DNA of 64,000 nt. Source: Dyadobacter pollutisoli. Its GTDB lineage: Bacteria > Bacteroidota > Bacteroidia > Cytophagales > Spirosomataceae. Below are positions 53,508-63,134 of this stretch, piece after piece (within the stretch, counting starts at the first letter, position 1; every line of letters starts with the position of its first letter). The translations under genes were made by a program, and so were the position numbers. The notes under the pieces are model-generated. The model had not been told where the DNA came from, ran no database searches, and worked only from the letters and a program-made list of their open reading frames with translations. The DNA lies in the NCBI RefSeq assembly GCF_026625565.1, contig NZ_CP112998.1, positions 5,978,001 to 6,042,000 on the forward strand, in the 5' to 3' direction.

Positions 53508-55421
53508 ATGAAAACGTTTGTCAGATTTCTATACATTATTCCGCTGCTCACACTTTGGGCATGCGAGGAAAAGCAGATTGTCGGAGATAGCGCCTGCCCC
53601 AGCTGTCCCGTGGTGTCCAAAGTTGATCCGGCTGTGGCGCAGGAAGGAAGCGAAGTAACGGTTACCGGCCAGCGATTTGGCAACGACAAGAGCAAAGTGA
53701 GCCTGGAAATCATCACAGAGCCACAAAAAACGGTCATTGCACCCGCCGATATTCTGAGTGTTACCGACACGGAGATCAAATTCAAAGTTCCCGCCGGGCG
53801 GCAGGGAATGGGCAAAATTGTAGTGAAAGTAGACGTAGGAACCGAAGTTCTGGCCTCAGACGATGCTGGTATCACCGATAAGCCTGCCGACGTCCTATTT
53901 GCTTTCAGTGGGAAAGGGCAGTTCACCATTGCAACGCTTTCCGGGCAGGCTGGCGACGAAGTAGTCATTAAAGGGATCAATTTCGGGACAAGGAAGGAGG
54001 ACATTGTGATCAAAATCGGGACGGTGAACATTCCGCAGGAGAACATTCTGGCTGTCAGCGATACTGAAATCAAATTCAAAATCCCGAAAGGTGTTCCGGC
54101 CAAGGACACTGTGATAGTACTGGTCAGCAATTTCGCTGTCGGCGGTGTGCTGGAATTCACCTACGACGTTCCCAAAATAACCAGTACTCTTTTAAAAGGT
54201 GCTAAGGATGAAATTATTACCATTCAGGGCACCAATTTTACCCCGGTAAAAACAGAAATAAAACTATTCATTGGCTCAGTAGAAATCGCTCCGGCCAACA
54301 TTGAGTCTTCGTCCGACACCGAGATCAAATTCAAGATCCCTAGAAGGACCGGATCTGGCAAAATAACATTGAATATTTCTGATTTTGAGGCACTTGAAAA
54401 GCCCGATTTTCAGTATGTCACAACTTATACGGTCGGCACCTTTACTTACACGACAGGCATAGCTGGCACAGATTACGGCTCAGTAAAGGATTTCAAAATC
54501 GATACTGCCTCTGGAAGCGATGTTATTTATCTGGGTTACCAGCAACTGCTGGAAAATACTTACATCGTCAGAATTGAAAACAATCCCCAAAGCCCGGCAG
54601 TGCCGGTAGCAGTTCCATTTAATCTTCCGCAATTGCTCCTAACGAAAAACGCGCAGGGGAAATACATTATCCCGACTTTCCGCTGGCTCGTGCCGCTCGG
54701 CGACAAGATTCTCTGTCACTATTTCACTTCCTTTGGCTCAGAAGAATTCAGGATTACGGAAATAACGAAAAGTCCGTCGACCCCATCGCCCAGGTTCGTA
54801 GAGCGGTCGAACAGTGGAATTGAATTTAGCAATGCCACCGCAGCCAACGCGAATCAACTCTATGCAACCCGATATATATCATCGAACGGGCCGGACAATG
54901 GTTCCAGCATTTATTCGCTCACCAGAAGTAATACCGCCGGCGCCCGGTTTGCCTATTCGTCCATCTACAACAGTACCATCTATTCCTTTGATGACATTGA
55001 GTATTACAATGGACAACTGTATTTATGTGATGCCAAGAACTATAAAATTTATGCTTATCAGCAAGGCAAAGGCAAACTTTGGATGTTTTCAACCATCTCA
55101 GGCGGAGGCACATCCACTGCAGATGATACGCCCATAGCCAGCGCGGGGTATCGCGCTCCCACCGACCTCGCTTTTGACATGGCTGGTAATATGTTTATCT
55201 GCGATTCGGAGAATAGTATCATTAGAAAAATCAGTAAGCTTTCTTCGGCTCAGCCGCTCGTTTCGACTATTGCCGGCGATCTGAATCTGTCCGGGAAAGT
55301 GGATGGCATTGGCAAAAAAGCACGGTTCAATAAACCTACATTTTTGGGTATCGGTAAGGGAGGACGCATATATGTATACGACTCCGGCAATGGCGCGATC
55401 CGTGTGATCACACCCGATTAA
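53508..55421 (+). CDS. IPT/TIG and NHL-propeller lipoprotein
   Basis: 637 residues with lipoprotein signal (MKTFVRFLYIIPLLTLWAC). Three IPT/TIG Ig-like repeats follow, at about residues 35-120, 128-222 and 224-305, each closing with DTEIKFK(V/I)P. The C-terminal half is a beta-propeller with NHL-type blades such as APTDLAFDMAGNMFICDSENSIIRKIS and KPTFLGIGKGGRIYVYDSGNGAIRVI. This IPT-propeller order occurs in surface-exposed lipoproteins of Bacteroidota that bind glycans or proteins. It stands amid the paralogues, 14 bases after paralogue 3. Confidence 0.85.
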   Translation: MKTFVRFLYIIPLLTLWACEEKQIVGDSACPSCPVVSKVDPAVAQEGSEVTVTGQRFGNDKSKVSLEIITEPQKTVIAPADILSVTDTEIKFKVPAGRQGMGKIVVKVDVGTEVLASDDAGITDKPADVLFAFSGKGQFTIATLSGQAGDEVVIKGINFGTRKEDIVIKIGTVNIPQENILAVSDTEIKFKIPKGVPAKDTVIVLVSNFAVGGVLEFTYDVPKITSTLLKGAKDEIITIQGTNFTPVKTEIKLFIGSVEIAPANIESSSDTEIKFKIPRRTGSGKITLNISDFEALEKPDFQYVTTYTVGTFTYTTGIAGTDYGSVKDFKIDTASGSDVIYLGYQQLLENTYIVRIENNPQSPAVPVAVPFNLPQLLLTKNAQGKYIIPTFRWLVPLGDKILCHYFTSFGSEEFRITEITKSPSTPSPRFVERSNSGIEFSNATAANANQLYATRYISSNGPDNGSSIYSLTRSNTAGARFAYSSIYNSTIYSFDDIEYYNGQLYLCDAKNYKIYAYQQGKGKLWMFSTISGGGTSTADDTPIASAGYRAPTDLAFDMAGNMFICDSENSIIRKISKLSSAQPLVSTIAGDLNLSGKVDGIGKKARFNKPTFLGIGKGGRIYVYDSGNGAIRVITPD

Positions 55422-55452
55422 CATTCATTTCAAAAAATAAACTGGTCATATC

Positions 55453-56313
55453 ATGAGAAAATTTCTCTGCGTACCGGCGATCTGGAAAGGTCTGCTGTAC
55501 ATACTTCTTATGCTGAAATTTATGTCTTTTTCAGCTTTCGGGCAGCTCGTGGAAACCAATAAGGTCAATACCAAGACCTCAGAGGTGCAACCAGGGTCCA
55601 GTTTCCTCAGCACTGCGTCGTTTGCATTTGCCGGAACTGCGCCATCAGCAAGCATTAAAACTTATAAACTGACTGCGTATATAGGCGAGAGTCCGTGGAA
55701 TTTCTATTTCTACAACACGGTACCGCTTTATGTTTCCAACCGGGAGGATTCCACGCGTGCATTTGCCAACGACCTGCTGAACCAGCTGGGTGGGCTGCTG
55801 AATGTATCGTTGGCGAAAGTGGCCTATTTTGCCAATGGCGGGGATGTCATGAACAAGGATATCAAAGGCGCGCAGCTCGATTTCAGGTTTGGCTCGAAGG
55901 TAATGGACAAGCAATACAAGAATGATAAGCAGGCCATTTCGTCTTACCTAATCCCGTCTTTGCAGGGCAGCCTGGATTTCCGGTACTTGATTCCGCTAGT
56001 CAAATCGAAGGCCGCAGCGACGGGTACTGCACTCCGCGACAACATTGCCGGGAATTTGTCTTTCCGGATTTTCGGGACTTTTCAACAGATCCTGAACAGA
56101 AAACAGTTTGAAGTAGCATTCAAAACACCGAGAGGCAATGTGCCTCCGAATCAGATCATTACCGGAAATTTTGAGGCTAATTTGTTCATATCCAATGAAA
56201 TATTCATCAGCGCAGGATATGCATATTCCAATCTGATACAACCCGCCAACCTGAAAGTGAATAAGGACAGGACATTTTTCTCGGTTAGTTTTTTGCCAAA
56301 TCTTAATAAGTAG
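55453..56313 (+). CDS. Exported probable outer-membrane barrel
   Basis: 286 residues with an N-terminal hydrophobic signal (GLLYILLMLKFMSFSAFGQ). The body alternates strands with aromatic ends (IKTYKLTAYIGESPWNFYFYNTVPLYV, KGAQLDFRFGSKV, GSLDFRYLIPLV, GNLSFRIFGTFQQIL, FEANLFISNEIFISAGYAYSNLI, TFFSVSFLPNLNK), as in a barrel. It may anchor or export the paralogues. No recognised family. Confidence 0.7.
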   Translation: MRKFLCVPAIWKGLLYILLMLKFMSFSAFGQLVETNKVNTKTSEVQPGSSFLSTASFAFAGTAPSASIKTYKLTAYIGESPWNFYFYNTVPLYVSNREDSTRAFANDLLNQLGGLLNVSLAKVAYFANGGDVMNKDIKGAQLDFRFGSKVMDKQYKNDKQAISSYLIPSLQGSLDFRYLIPLVKSKAAATGTALRDNIAGNLSFRIFGTFQQILNRKQFEVAFKTPRGNVPPNQIITGNFEANLFISNEIFISAGYAYSNLIQPANLKVNKDRTFFSVSFLPNLNK

Positions 56314-56319
56314 CCAGCC

Positions 56320-58551
56320 ATGAAAACTTTCATTTACATTGCTTCTATACTGCTGTGCGGCCCGCTGGCCGCGCAGCAAACCGCTCCTGCCAAAGCCGAC
56401 GCCCAGTTTTTTATGGGCATACTGCTGGACAAGATCATCACCATTGGCACCCTCAAAGCGTGTCCCGCCAAAGACAATCCTCTACAATACTATTACCTGC
56501 CCAACAAGCTTCGCATTGCCACGGACGAAACGACCGGTCAGCCTAAATTTTCTTTTATCAAATATGTTACCAATAAACGATCCGACGCCGAAAGCGCCGA
56601 GATTAAGGAGGGCGAGGGCGGAGGCTGGGTACATGTGCTGATGGGGCTGTCGGTCAGTGATGAAGACATTTCGGCCGCGGCGTCTGAATTAGCAGGAAAA
56701 GTACCGGGCGCAAAGTTGGTAGGGCCTGTGATTTACAGGTCGGGAACGGTCAGTCTTATTACAAAAAGCGCTGCTACCAACGACAAGATCAGGATATTAG
56801 GTACTGAAAAAGCACCGGTACTGGACGGAGACTTCATTGCGGTAGGTTTTCCATTGAATGCGACGGATGCGACCATTTTGTGGGAAACTATGAAAGGTCC
56901 TAACCCGGATGTGTCATTGAATTTTAACATGACCATTGCGGGCTTGAATTCACCGATAGGTGCTAAAATGGAGGTAAACTGGGACATTGTCAACCAACAC
57001 CGGATCATGAACCTGGCCCTCGACATGCCAGTTGTGAAGGCCGAGATCAGTGATATGGTCACGGATTTGCGGCAAAATGGCACGATCAAGGTCACTACTG
57101 TCGGCAATAAGCCGCTGGATGCTGCACTGATCACAAAAATTGAAAATATGGTCGTCGACCTTTGTTTTTCCAAATCATTGGATTCAAGCAGGTTAGGAAG
57201 GTCTTCGAGCAACTATCTGATCAGTCCGGGTAAGGACGGCCAGTCGAGAAGGGACCGCGAACTGGCCAGGGAAAGCATAGAGGACGGCAAGGAAAGAACG
57301 CGGCTGGGAGAGGACCTGACCACTGCGAAAACTGAACAAACAGCAGCCAAAGCCGCTGACAAAACCGCAAGTGAAAAGGCCGATGCCACGCAAACAGCTA
57401 ACATTAAACTGCAAAAGGAAAAGCTGAACAAAGAGGTTGAAACTGCAACAAAAGCATTGGCTACAGCCAAAGAAAAACACGCCGCCGCAGTCACGAAACA
57501 GGCCGCCGCAAAGGATAGTACCGAAAAAGCGGCTGCGAAAAAGGAGCTTGCAGAAGCCAATGCAGGACTTGAAAAAGCACAGAAAACCAAAGATAATGCT
57601 GAAAAAGCCAGTAGCAATTTTGAAGACAAAACGCAGGCTGAGTCTTTGACTAAAACAAAAAAGGACGCTGATGCAACCGGCAAGGAGGTTGACAAGGCAG
57701 CTAAGAAAATAGCAGGACTGGAAGAGGACAAGAAAGACCTGAACGGCATCTCGCTGGCTGATTTTTCGGTGGAAGCAGTATATCACCGCGCCAAAGTGAA
57801 GCGTTCAGGGCAGTTTGTACTGGACCTTAACCATTACGACCCTGTTACAATTGACGAACCATTTGGAGGAAATATCGGCAGGATTAATTGCCGTGGGTGC
57901 CTGCTGGAAGTCAATACGGCCAGCAGCTTGTACACACAGCGCGAGCTGGTTACCTACCTGGACGGCGGCGCGCTGGCGGATTTTGACAAATACATTAATT
58001 ACGTGACTGTCAAAATGCGCAAAAAACATCAGGCTGGCGAACTGACTTATGATGAGGTGCGGATTGACAGAAAGAATTTCAATACGAAAGGGAATGCATT
58101 CAAAATGATGTACGGCTGGGGAAATGGCGATAATGACCGCCGTAACTGGCTGGATTATGATTACCAGACTACCTGGAATTTTTTCGGCGGGTACACCATT
58201 TACCAGGATTGGAAACCTTCGAATGAGAATGTGATCGGCGTTTCTCCTCCTTTCAACCGGTCGGAAATACGGCTCATGGCAGACAAGGAAATGCTGAAAG
58301 CGGCTTCGGTACGGGCAGTTTTTGTCAAGATTTATTACAAACTCGGTGATACTGAATATGTGAAAAGAGCCACGATCAGCCCGGCAAGCGACATTTTGCA
58401 GCAGCAGGTTGAGATCATCCATCCGAAAGAAGACCTCACTTATTCTTTTGAAACGGAATGGGTATTGAATGATAATACCAACATTAAATCCGGCAAAACC
58501 ACTTCCACTTCGGATCTGCTGTTCGTGGACGTTTTACCAAAAACCAACTGA
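56320..58551 (+). CDS. YYYLP-family exported paralogue 4 with coiled-coil insert
   Basis: 743 residues, signal peptide MKTFIYIASILLCGPLAAQ. Blocks: YYYLP (57-61), PKFSFIKYVT, GGWVHVLMGLSVSDEDISAAASELAGKVPGAKLVGPV, APVLDGDFIAVGFPLNATDATILWETMKGPNPDVSLNF, RELVTYLDGGALADFDKYINYVTVKMRKKH and NWLDYDYQTTWNFFGGY (~residue 609). Between the two halves lies an Ala/Lys/Glu-rich coiled coil (~residues 312-475, for example KLQKEKLNKEVETATKALA) missing from the other copies. Confidence 0.82.
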   Translation: MKTFIYIASILLCGPLAAQQTAPAKADAQFFMGILLDKIITIGTLKACPAKDNPLQYYYLPNKLRIATDETTGQPKFSFIKYVTNKRSDAESAEIKEGEGGGWVHVLMGLSVSDEDISAAASELAGKVPGAKLVGPVIYRSGTVSLITKSAATNDKIRILGTEKAPVLDGDFIAVGFPLNATDATILWETMKGPNPDVSLNFNMTIAGLNSPIGAKMEVNWDIVNQHRIMNLALDMPVVKAEISDMVTDLRQNGTIKVTTVGNKPLDAALITKIENMVVDLCFSKSLDSSRLGRSSSNYLISPGKDGQSRRDRELARESIEDGKERTRLGEDLTTAKTEQTAAKAADKTASEKADATQTANIKLQKEKLNKEVETATKALATAKEKHAAAVTKQAAAKDSTEKAAAKKELAEANAGLEKAQKTKDNAEKASSNFEDKTQAESLTKTKKDADATGKEVDKAAKKIAGLEEDKKDLNGISLADFSVEAVYHRAKVKRSGQFVLDLNHYDPVTIDEPFGGNIGRINCRGCLLEVNTASSLYTQRELVTYLDGGALADFDKYINYVTVKMRKKHQAGELTYDEVRIDRKNFNTKGNAFKMMYGWGNGDNDRRNWLDYDYQTTWNFFGGYTIYQDWKPSNENVIGVSPPFNRSEIRLMADKEMLKAASVRAVFVKIYYKLGDTEYVKRATISPASDILQQQVEIIHPKEDLTYSFETEWVLNDNTNIKSGKTTSTSDLLFVDVLPKTN

Positions 58552-58552
58552 C

Positions 58553-60511
58553 ATGAAACCGAATCCTGCTATACTGCTGAGCCTGTTGGTGGTCAGTTTC
58601 TCGGTAATGGGTCAATATCAGAACCACAGTGGGCTGAAAAACAAAAAATTACGACTGGCAAACGTTGACAATCACCAGACATTTGACCAGGTACAGGGCG
58701 GGCTGCCCTCCGAGGAAAAGCTCCCTGACTGGCCTTCCGGAGGTAAAAGTACACGATCGAAGTCGGGCATTGATTCGGCTATTGTACTGGACGATGCGCC
58801 TTTGCAGCTGACGGTAATGATTTACTTCTCCGGTGTTTCAAAGGCTAATATCCAGGTTTCAGTAGCGACGGATAAGGCGCAGGCCAAGTCTTATATTGCT
58901 TCTCAAATGGTAACCGTGATGGAAGGACAAAGCCCTGCTGAAATTACATTAAAGGCCATTATGCCCGAAAATATGGAAGTCCAGTCCAAATTTTTGTCCG
59001 TAGAAATGAAAGATCCGGAACGCATTGCCCAGCAGAAAGACTACATTTTCTCACTGGGAAAACGCTGGACGAGTCAGATCAAAGGCGAAAACCTAGTACA
59101 GGTCATTAATCTTGAACCAATCGGATCGGCCGCATCACTGTGGCAGCTCGCAGCCGCCGATCCGCTGCCTAATCCGTCGAAGGCTGCGGCTGGTACAACA
59201 CCCTCGCTCGCCACCCGCACAGGCATACCTGCGCCTGGGTCGACGGGCGATAAAACCCCTCGCGGCCCATCCAGGCAGCCTTTTTCGCTTTGGGACAACA
59301 TAAAAACAGACATTGATTTTGAACTAAGCGACATCAATAATATCCGTACTGAAATATATCCGGACATCAATCCTGCTTCTGAAACCTTCTATATTTCGCC
59401 GGTTGCCTATAATTTGCGCTGGAACAAGGAGGAGGGCTATCAGAATTTCAAAGTGTTGTATGGGACCAACAATGAGGTGATGTTTCATGCGGGCCTGGAC
59501 GCGGGGATCACAAGTAAGCAGCTGGAAACGACGAGGTACCTGATCCGCAAGCTGATGAAGGCCCAGAATGTAGAAATGTTATCGCCCAAAATTCAGTTAT
59601 TCGGCGCGAATACCGCACCTGCGATGTCGTTGAAAAGTGATTTTCAGGGTGTTTTCCAGATCGATCCTTCCAAATTGGATGTGACGGCTCCGACGGATTT
59701 TACCAGCCCACTGCAGGTATCGTGGTCTACCGACAACAAGACCCGGGATATGATCGTACTGGCTTTGCAAAACGGTGTGGGATTGAATGGTACCCTCACT
59801 TTTGGGACCGATTCCATTATCCGAAAAATCCCCGTTTCCATTGCTTTCAATGACAAACGAAATTACGGAAAAATCATTCTGGAAAAAGGAACCTGGCGGC
59901 AAAGCGGATGGCAGAACCCTTTCCCCTACCCTGTTAAGATCCGGTACATGCATGCTTTGCTGGACAATGGCGTTCGGAACGACGGCAGCAACTATATTTA
60001 TTCGTGGAATTGCAATGGCCCAGTGGCACCGCCTTCGTCACGTGTCAATTTCAATGGTGCCAAGATCCCGCAATGGTTTGATAATAGTAACAAGGTCATT
60101 CAGATTTGGCTGGAATACGATATTATGCCTTGTCCGGCATGTACACAAACGCTGTTGCAATCGCTAACCACAGGCCTGTCAGGCAGTTCGGAAAGCAATA
60201 TTGTATTTCAATCCATGGATTTGGTAAGCAGTCTGGACGCTAAACTGGTACAGGTCAGGGTGAAGTCAACACAGGCCGATCCGGCCCATAATCGTGAAGC
60301 GGAGATTTCGGCCAACATTACCAAAGACGGGGAGGATATGAGGATCGGGCCACTTTATCCGGGTCAGGATAAACGCCTTTCGTACCAATATAAAATCATT
60401 GTTGTGAATAGCCAGGCGCAAATTGAAACCAGCTGGATCAGCGAAACAAGCCCGCAGGTTTATCTCAACAAAGCGAATCTTGAAAGAATAATGGGCAGAC
60501 CAATCAAATAA
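58553..60511 (+). CDS. Divergent exported paralogue 5 with N-terminal extension
   Basis: Start at 58553 (MKPNPAILLSLLVVSFSVMGQ), one base after the previous stop; 652 residues. The first ~270 residues are its own, with a Pro/Thr/Ser-rich linker (PNPSKAAAGTTPSLATRTG). After that the family layout recurs in weaker form: YQNFKVLYGTNNEVMFHAGLDAGITSKQLETTRYLIRKLMKAQNVEMLSPKIQL, then DNKTRDMIVLALQNGVGLNGTLTFG at the site of LLWESFKGNTSDVS, and a C-terminal YKIIVVNSQAQIETSWISE strand pair. Paralogy is plausible, not proven. Confidence 0.72.
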   Translation: MKPNPAILLSLLVVSFSVMGQYQNHSGLKNKKLRLANVDNHQTFDQVQGGLPSEEKLPDWPSGGKSTRSKSGIDSAIVLDDAPLQLTVMIYFSGVSKANIQVSVATDKAQAKSYIASQMVTVMEGQSPAEITLKAIMPENMEVQSKFLSVEMKDPERIAQQKDYIFSLGKRWTSQIKGENLVQVINLEPIGSAASLWQLAAADPLPNPSKAAAGTTPSLATRTGIPAPGSTGDKTPRGPSRQPFSLWDNIKTDIDFELSDINNIRTEIYPDINPASETFYISPVAYNLRWNKEEGYQNFKVLYGTNNEVMFHAGLDAGITSKQLETTRYLIRKLMKAQNVEMLSPKIQLFGANTAPAMSLKSDFQGVFQIDPSKLDVTAPTDFTSPLQVSWSTDNKTRDMIVLALQNGVGLNGTLTFGTDSIIRKIPVSIAFNDKRNYGKIILEKGTWRQSGWQNPFPYPVKIRYMHALLDNGVRNDGSNYIYSWNCNGPVAPPSSRVNFNGAKIPQWFDNSNKVIQIWLEYDIMPCPACTQTLLQSLTTGLSGSSESNIVFQSMDLVSSLDAKLVQVRVKSTQADPAHNREAEISANITKDGEDMRIGPLYPGQDKRLSYQYKIIVVNSQAQIETSWISETSPQVYLNKANLERIMGRPIK

Positions 60512-60518
60512 TGAAGGC

Positions 60519-61604
60519 ATGCGCACAAGATTTTTCATACTACTAGTCATTCTTGAACTGACCTGTACATATTGCCAGGCGCAGATCAGCTGGGATCAGG
60601 CGTTGCTAAGCAACGGGTTGCGAGTGTATCCTGATGTGCAAGACAAACACGTTTACTACTACCCGCCAGCGGGCATGACATTGGTGAAGAACCGGGACGG
60701 CGATCCTGATTTTCGAATGGTTATGATGCGTTACACAGGGAGAAAACTAAGCCAGGACAGGCAAAAGAAGGTTTTCAGGAATATATGCCAATTCAAAGTC
60801 GCCATTCAAATGCCTGCCAAAGAGAGGCTAGCCGCGATCCGGGCGGAACTGGGAAACGTCACATTGAAACGCATGCCTTTAAACAGCATCGAATCCTTCC
60901 TGATCTACACACCGGCGGTACCTAGTGAAAAAGGCTTTATCGTCAGCGGAAACACGGAAGAAGCTTCCAATAACTCCGGTGACGAACGTACATTCACCGT
61001 TCAGGTTTCCAATGAAGATGCGCAGATCCTTGAAAAAGCATTCCAAAAGCAGCAGGCGCTGATCAGTGTCGGTTACGCGTTTTTTGCAGAAGGAGTTTCC
61101 TCTGAAAATGAGTCTGTTATTGTTCATTCCGGTAAAACTATAAATCCGGAATTTGCCGATTTTCTGCAAGATTTCCGCGATAGTTTGAATCTGAAACCCG
61201 TAAAAAAAGTAGTGCTGGCAGGCGCCGGTTCGCAGGGCATTACCCTACCGACAGATTATCAGAAATTCCTCAGCAAAATAGATGTGAATGAGCAGCTCCC
61301 GCCGGAATATGCCATGATTGACGTCCGGTGTTATGATTTTAATAATGACTTGCGGACTGATCTGTATGCCAAAAAGATCGAAATAGAAGCGTTGTCCATT
61401 GAAAATAAGCCCATTGTGGTTCATGCAACATTTTACCGACGCTCGCCGGACATTTATGTCAAAAATGTACGATTTGACTACGCGGTGCGCGTTGATGCAC
61501 CGCTACGATACCGTATCACCGAAATTTCCGAGGCAGGGATACCATTTGTAAAAGGCTGGACCGAAAGCAAAGAATGGGGGCCTATCGATATTACCGGAAA
61601 GTAG
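60519..61604 (+). CDS. Short YYYLP-family exported paralogue 6
   Basis: 361 residues, signal peptide MRTRFFILLVILELTCTYCQAQ. It keeps mainly the N-terminal module: VYYYPP (45-50), DFRMVMMRYT, CQFKVAIQMPAKERLAAIRAELGNVTLKRMPL and TVQVSNEDAQILEKAFQKQQALISVGYAFF. The C-terminal half is shorter and lacks the WLdYxYxxxW block. It is last in the operon; its stop is directly adjacent to the stop of convergent hemJ. Confidence 0.75.
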   Translation: MRTRFFILLVILELTCTYCQAQISWDQALLSNGLRVYPDVQDKHVYYYPPAGMTLVKNRDGDPDFRMVMMRYTGRKLSQDRQKKVFRNICQFKVAIQMPAKERLAAIRAELGNVTLKRMPLNSIESFLIYTPAVPSEKGFIVSGNTEEASNNSGDERTFTVQVSNEDAQILEKAFQKQQALISVGYAFFAEGVSSENESVIVHSGKTINPEFADFLQDFRDSLNLKPVKKVVLAGAGSQGITLPTDYQKFLSKIDVNEQLPPEYAMIDVRCYDFNNDLRTDLYAKKIEIEALSIENKPIVVHATFYRRSPDIYVKNVRFDYAVRVDAPLRYRITEISEAGIPFVKGWTESKEWGPIDITGK

Positions 61605-62150
61605 CTATTCCGTACGTTTTTTCTCTCGCACACGTTTCACGATCCTCACGGCTGTCATGATCACTACCGCAAACGCAATCAGCCCGAGCACGCCGTAAAG
61701 CCAGTCTACAGTGTTCTTCAAGACCACCAGAAATACAATGGAGAACAGAAATATCGTGGCGACTTCGTTAAAAAGCCTCAGCTGGAAGGATGTAAACCTG
61801 AATTTTTCGTCCCGTAGTTCGAGCAGGATTTTGTGTGTGAAAGAATGGTATGCTATTAATCCCAAAACAAAAAGTAACTTTAAACGCATCCAGTCCTGAT
61901 CAAGCCAGGCAGGTGTAATGTAAAGCATTGCTCCGCCGCATAGTAAGGCGAGCCAGGAAGCCGGTGTCATGATCGCATTCCAGAGCAGTTTTTCCATTTT
62001 GGTAAACTGTGCAAAAAGGATTTCCCGTTCCGGACTTGGCTTGTCTTTGGCTTCGGTATGGTACACAAACAGGCGGGGCATATAGAAAAGTCCTGCAAAC
62101 CAGCTGACGACAAAAATGATATGAAGGGCTTTAAAATGGAGATACGTCAT
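61605..62150 (-). CDS. hemJ: HemJ-type protoporphyrinogen oxidase (UPF0093/CopD family)
   Basis: A 181-residue membrane protein with four to five helices. MTYLHFKALHIIFVVSWFAGLFYMPRLFVYHTEA contains the family histidine and the W-x-A-G-L-F-Y-M-P-R-L-F-V-Y-H signature, followed by LLCGGAMLY and HSFTHKILL. HemJ oxidises protoporphyrinogen IX in haem synthesis in many bacteria lacking HemG/HemY. The C-terminal 30 residues are basic (AVRIVKRVREKKRTE). Confidence 0.88.
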   Translation of the reverse strand: MTYLHFKALHIIFVVSWFAGLFYMPRLFVYHTEAKDKPSPEREILFAQFTKMEKLLWNAIMTPASWLALLCGGAMLYITPAWLDQDWMRLKLLFVLGLIAYHSFTHKILLELRDEKFRFTSFQLRLFNEVATIFLFSIVFLVVLKNTVDWLYGVLGLIAFAVVIMTAVRIVKRVREKKRTE

Positions 62151-62301
62151 AACGGGAAATTAGTCACTTTGGCGATCCGATATTTCATGTAGAATACCGA
62201 TCTTTTTGACTTCAAATTTCGTAAATATTGCATGAATAACTGAGATAAAACTTTCTTTGCCGGCTATTCGTTTACTGATTAATAAAATTAGCGAAAACAA
62301 A

Positions 62302-62991
62302 ATGACAAGAACCACGATCCCGATTTTCACATTCTTCTTCATGTGTTGCATGGTTGTTATCTCCTGCGCACAATCGGACAAAAAACATAAGAAAAAAATG
62401 GACAAGGAAACGGCTGCAACTGCATTGGACGAAAATAACGTGGACACCGCGAATACTGAGATCGCTACTTTCGGGACCGGATGTTTCTGGTGTACCGAAG
62501 CGGTGCTCGAATCTCTCGATGGTGTTAAAAAAGTGGTCTCGGGTTACTCAGGCGGCCATGATCCCAACCCCAACTATAAGGATGTATGTACCGGCACCAC
62601 TGGTCACGCCGAATGCGTGGAAGTTACTTATGACCCCAAAGTGATTAGTTATGCGGACTTACTTGAAGCATTTTTCCGCAGTCACGACCCTACTACGCTG
62701 AACCGTCAGGGTAATGATGTGGGTACGCAATACCGTTCGGTAATTTTTTATCACAATGCAGAGCAAAAAAACCTGGCAGAACAGGCCAAAGCAGAGCTGG
62801 ACAAATCCGGCGCGTACTCCAATCCGATTGTAACCGAGATCACTGGTGCGCAGAAGTTTTATCCTGCTGAGGACTACCACCAAAACTACTTCGCAAACAA
62901 CCCGGATCAAGGATATTGCGCCTTTGTGATCGCTCCGAAACTGGATAAGTTCAAGAAGGTTTTCAAGGAAAAATTGCGGAAACACATTTGA
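62302..62991 (+). CDS. msrA: Lipid-anchored peptide-methionine (S)-S-oxide reductase
   Basis: Start at 62302 gives MTRTTIPIFTFFFMCCMVVISCAQS, a lipoprotein signal with VISC; a frame from 62257 adds 15 unneeded residues. The 229-residue protein has the MsrA site GTGCFWCTEAVLESLDGV, then GYSGGHDPNPNYKDVCTGTTGHAECVEVTYDP and AEDYHQNYF. MsrA repairs oxidised methionine; the lipid anchor implies periplasmic or surface proteins as targets. Confidence 0.94.
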   Translation: MTRTTIPIFTFFFMCCMVVISCAQSDKKHKKKMDKETAATALDENNVDTANTEIATFGTGCFWCTEAVLESLDGVKKVVSGYSGGHDPNPNYKDVCTGTTGHAECVEVTYDPKVISYADLLEAFFRSHDPTTLNRQGNDVGTQYRSVIFYHNAEQKNLAEQAKAELDKSGAYSNPIVTEITGAQKFYPAEDYHQNYFANNPDQGYCAFVIAPKLDKFKKVFKEKLRKHI

Positions 62992-63134
62992 TTTAGAAGG
63001 GCAAAGCGCCACTAAAAACCACATATAAAGTCAGAGTACCCGTATAATAAGTATAAATGGCACAAGTTTTGAAGCATTGAAATAAAGGCTTTAATTTGTG
63101 CCATAATTATTTTAACAATAACTAATCTATTACG

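Noticed and set aside
57193..57786. 197-residue Cys/Phe-rich frame opposite paralogue 4
   Set aside because: It is the mirror of the Ala/Lys-rich coiled-coil insert; such low-complexity coding always leaves long reverse frames.
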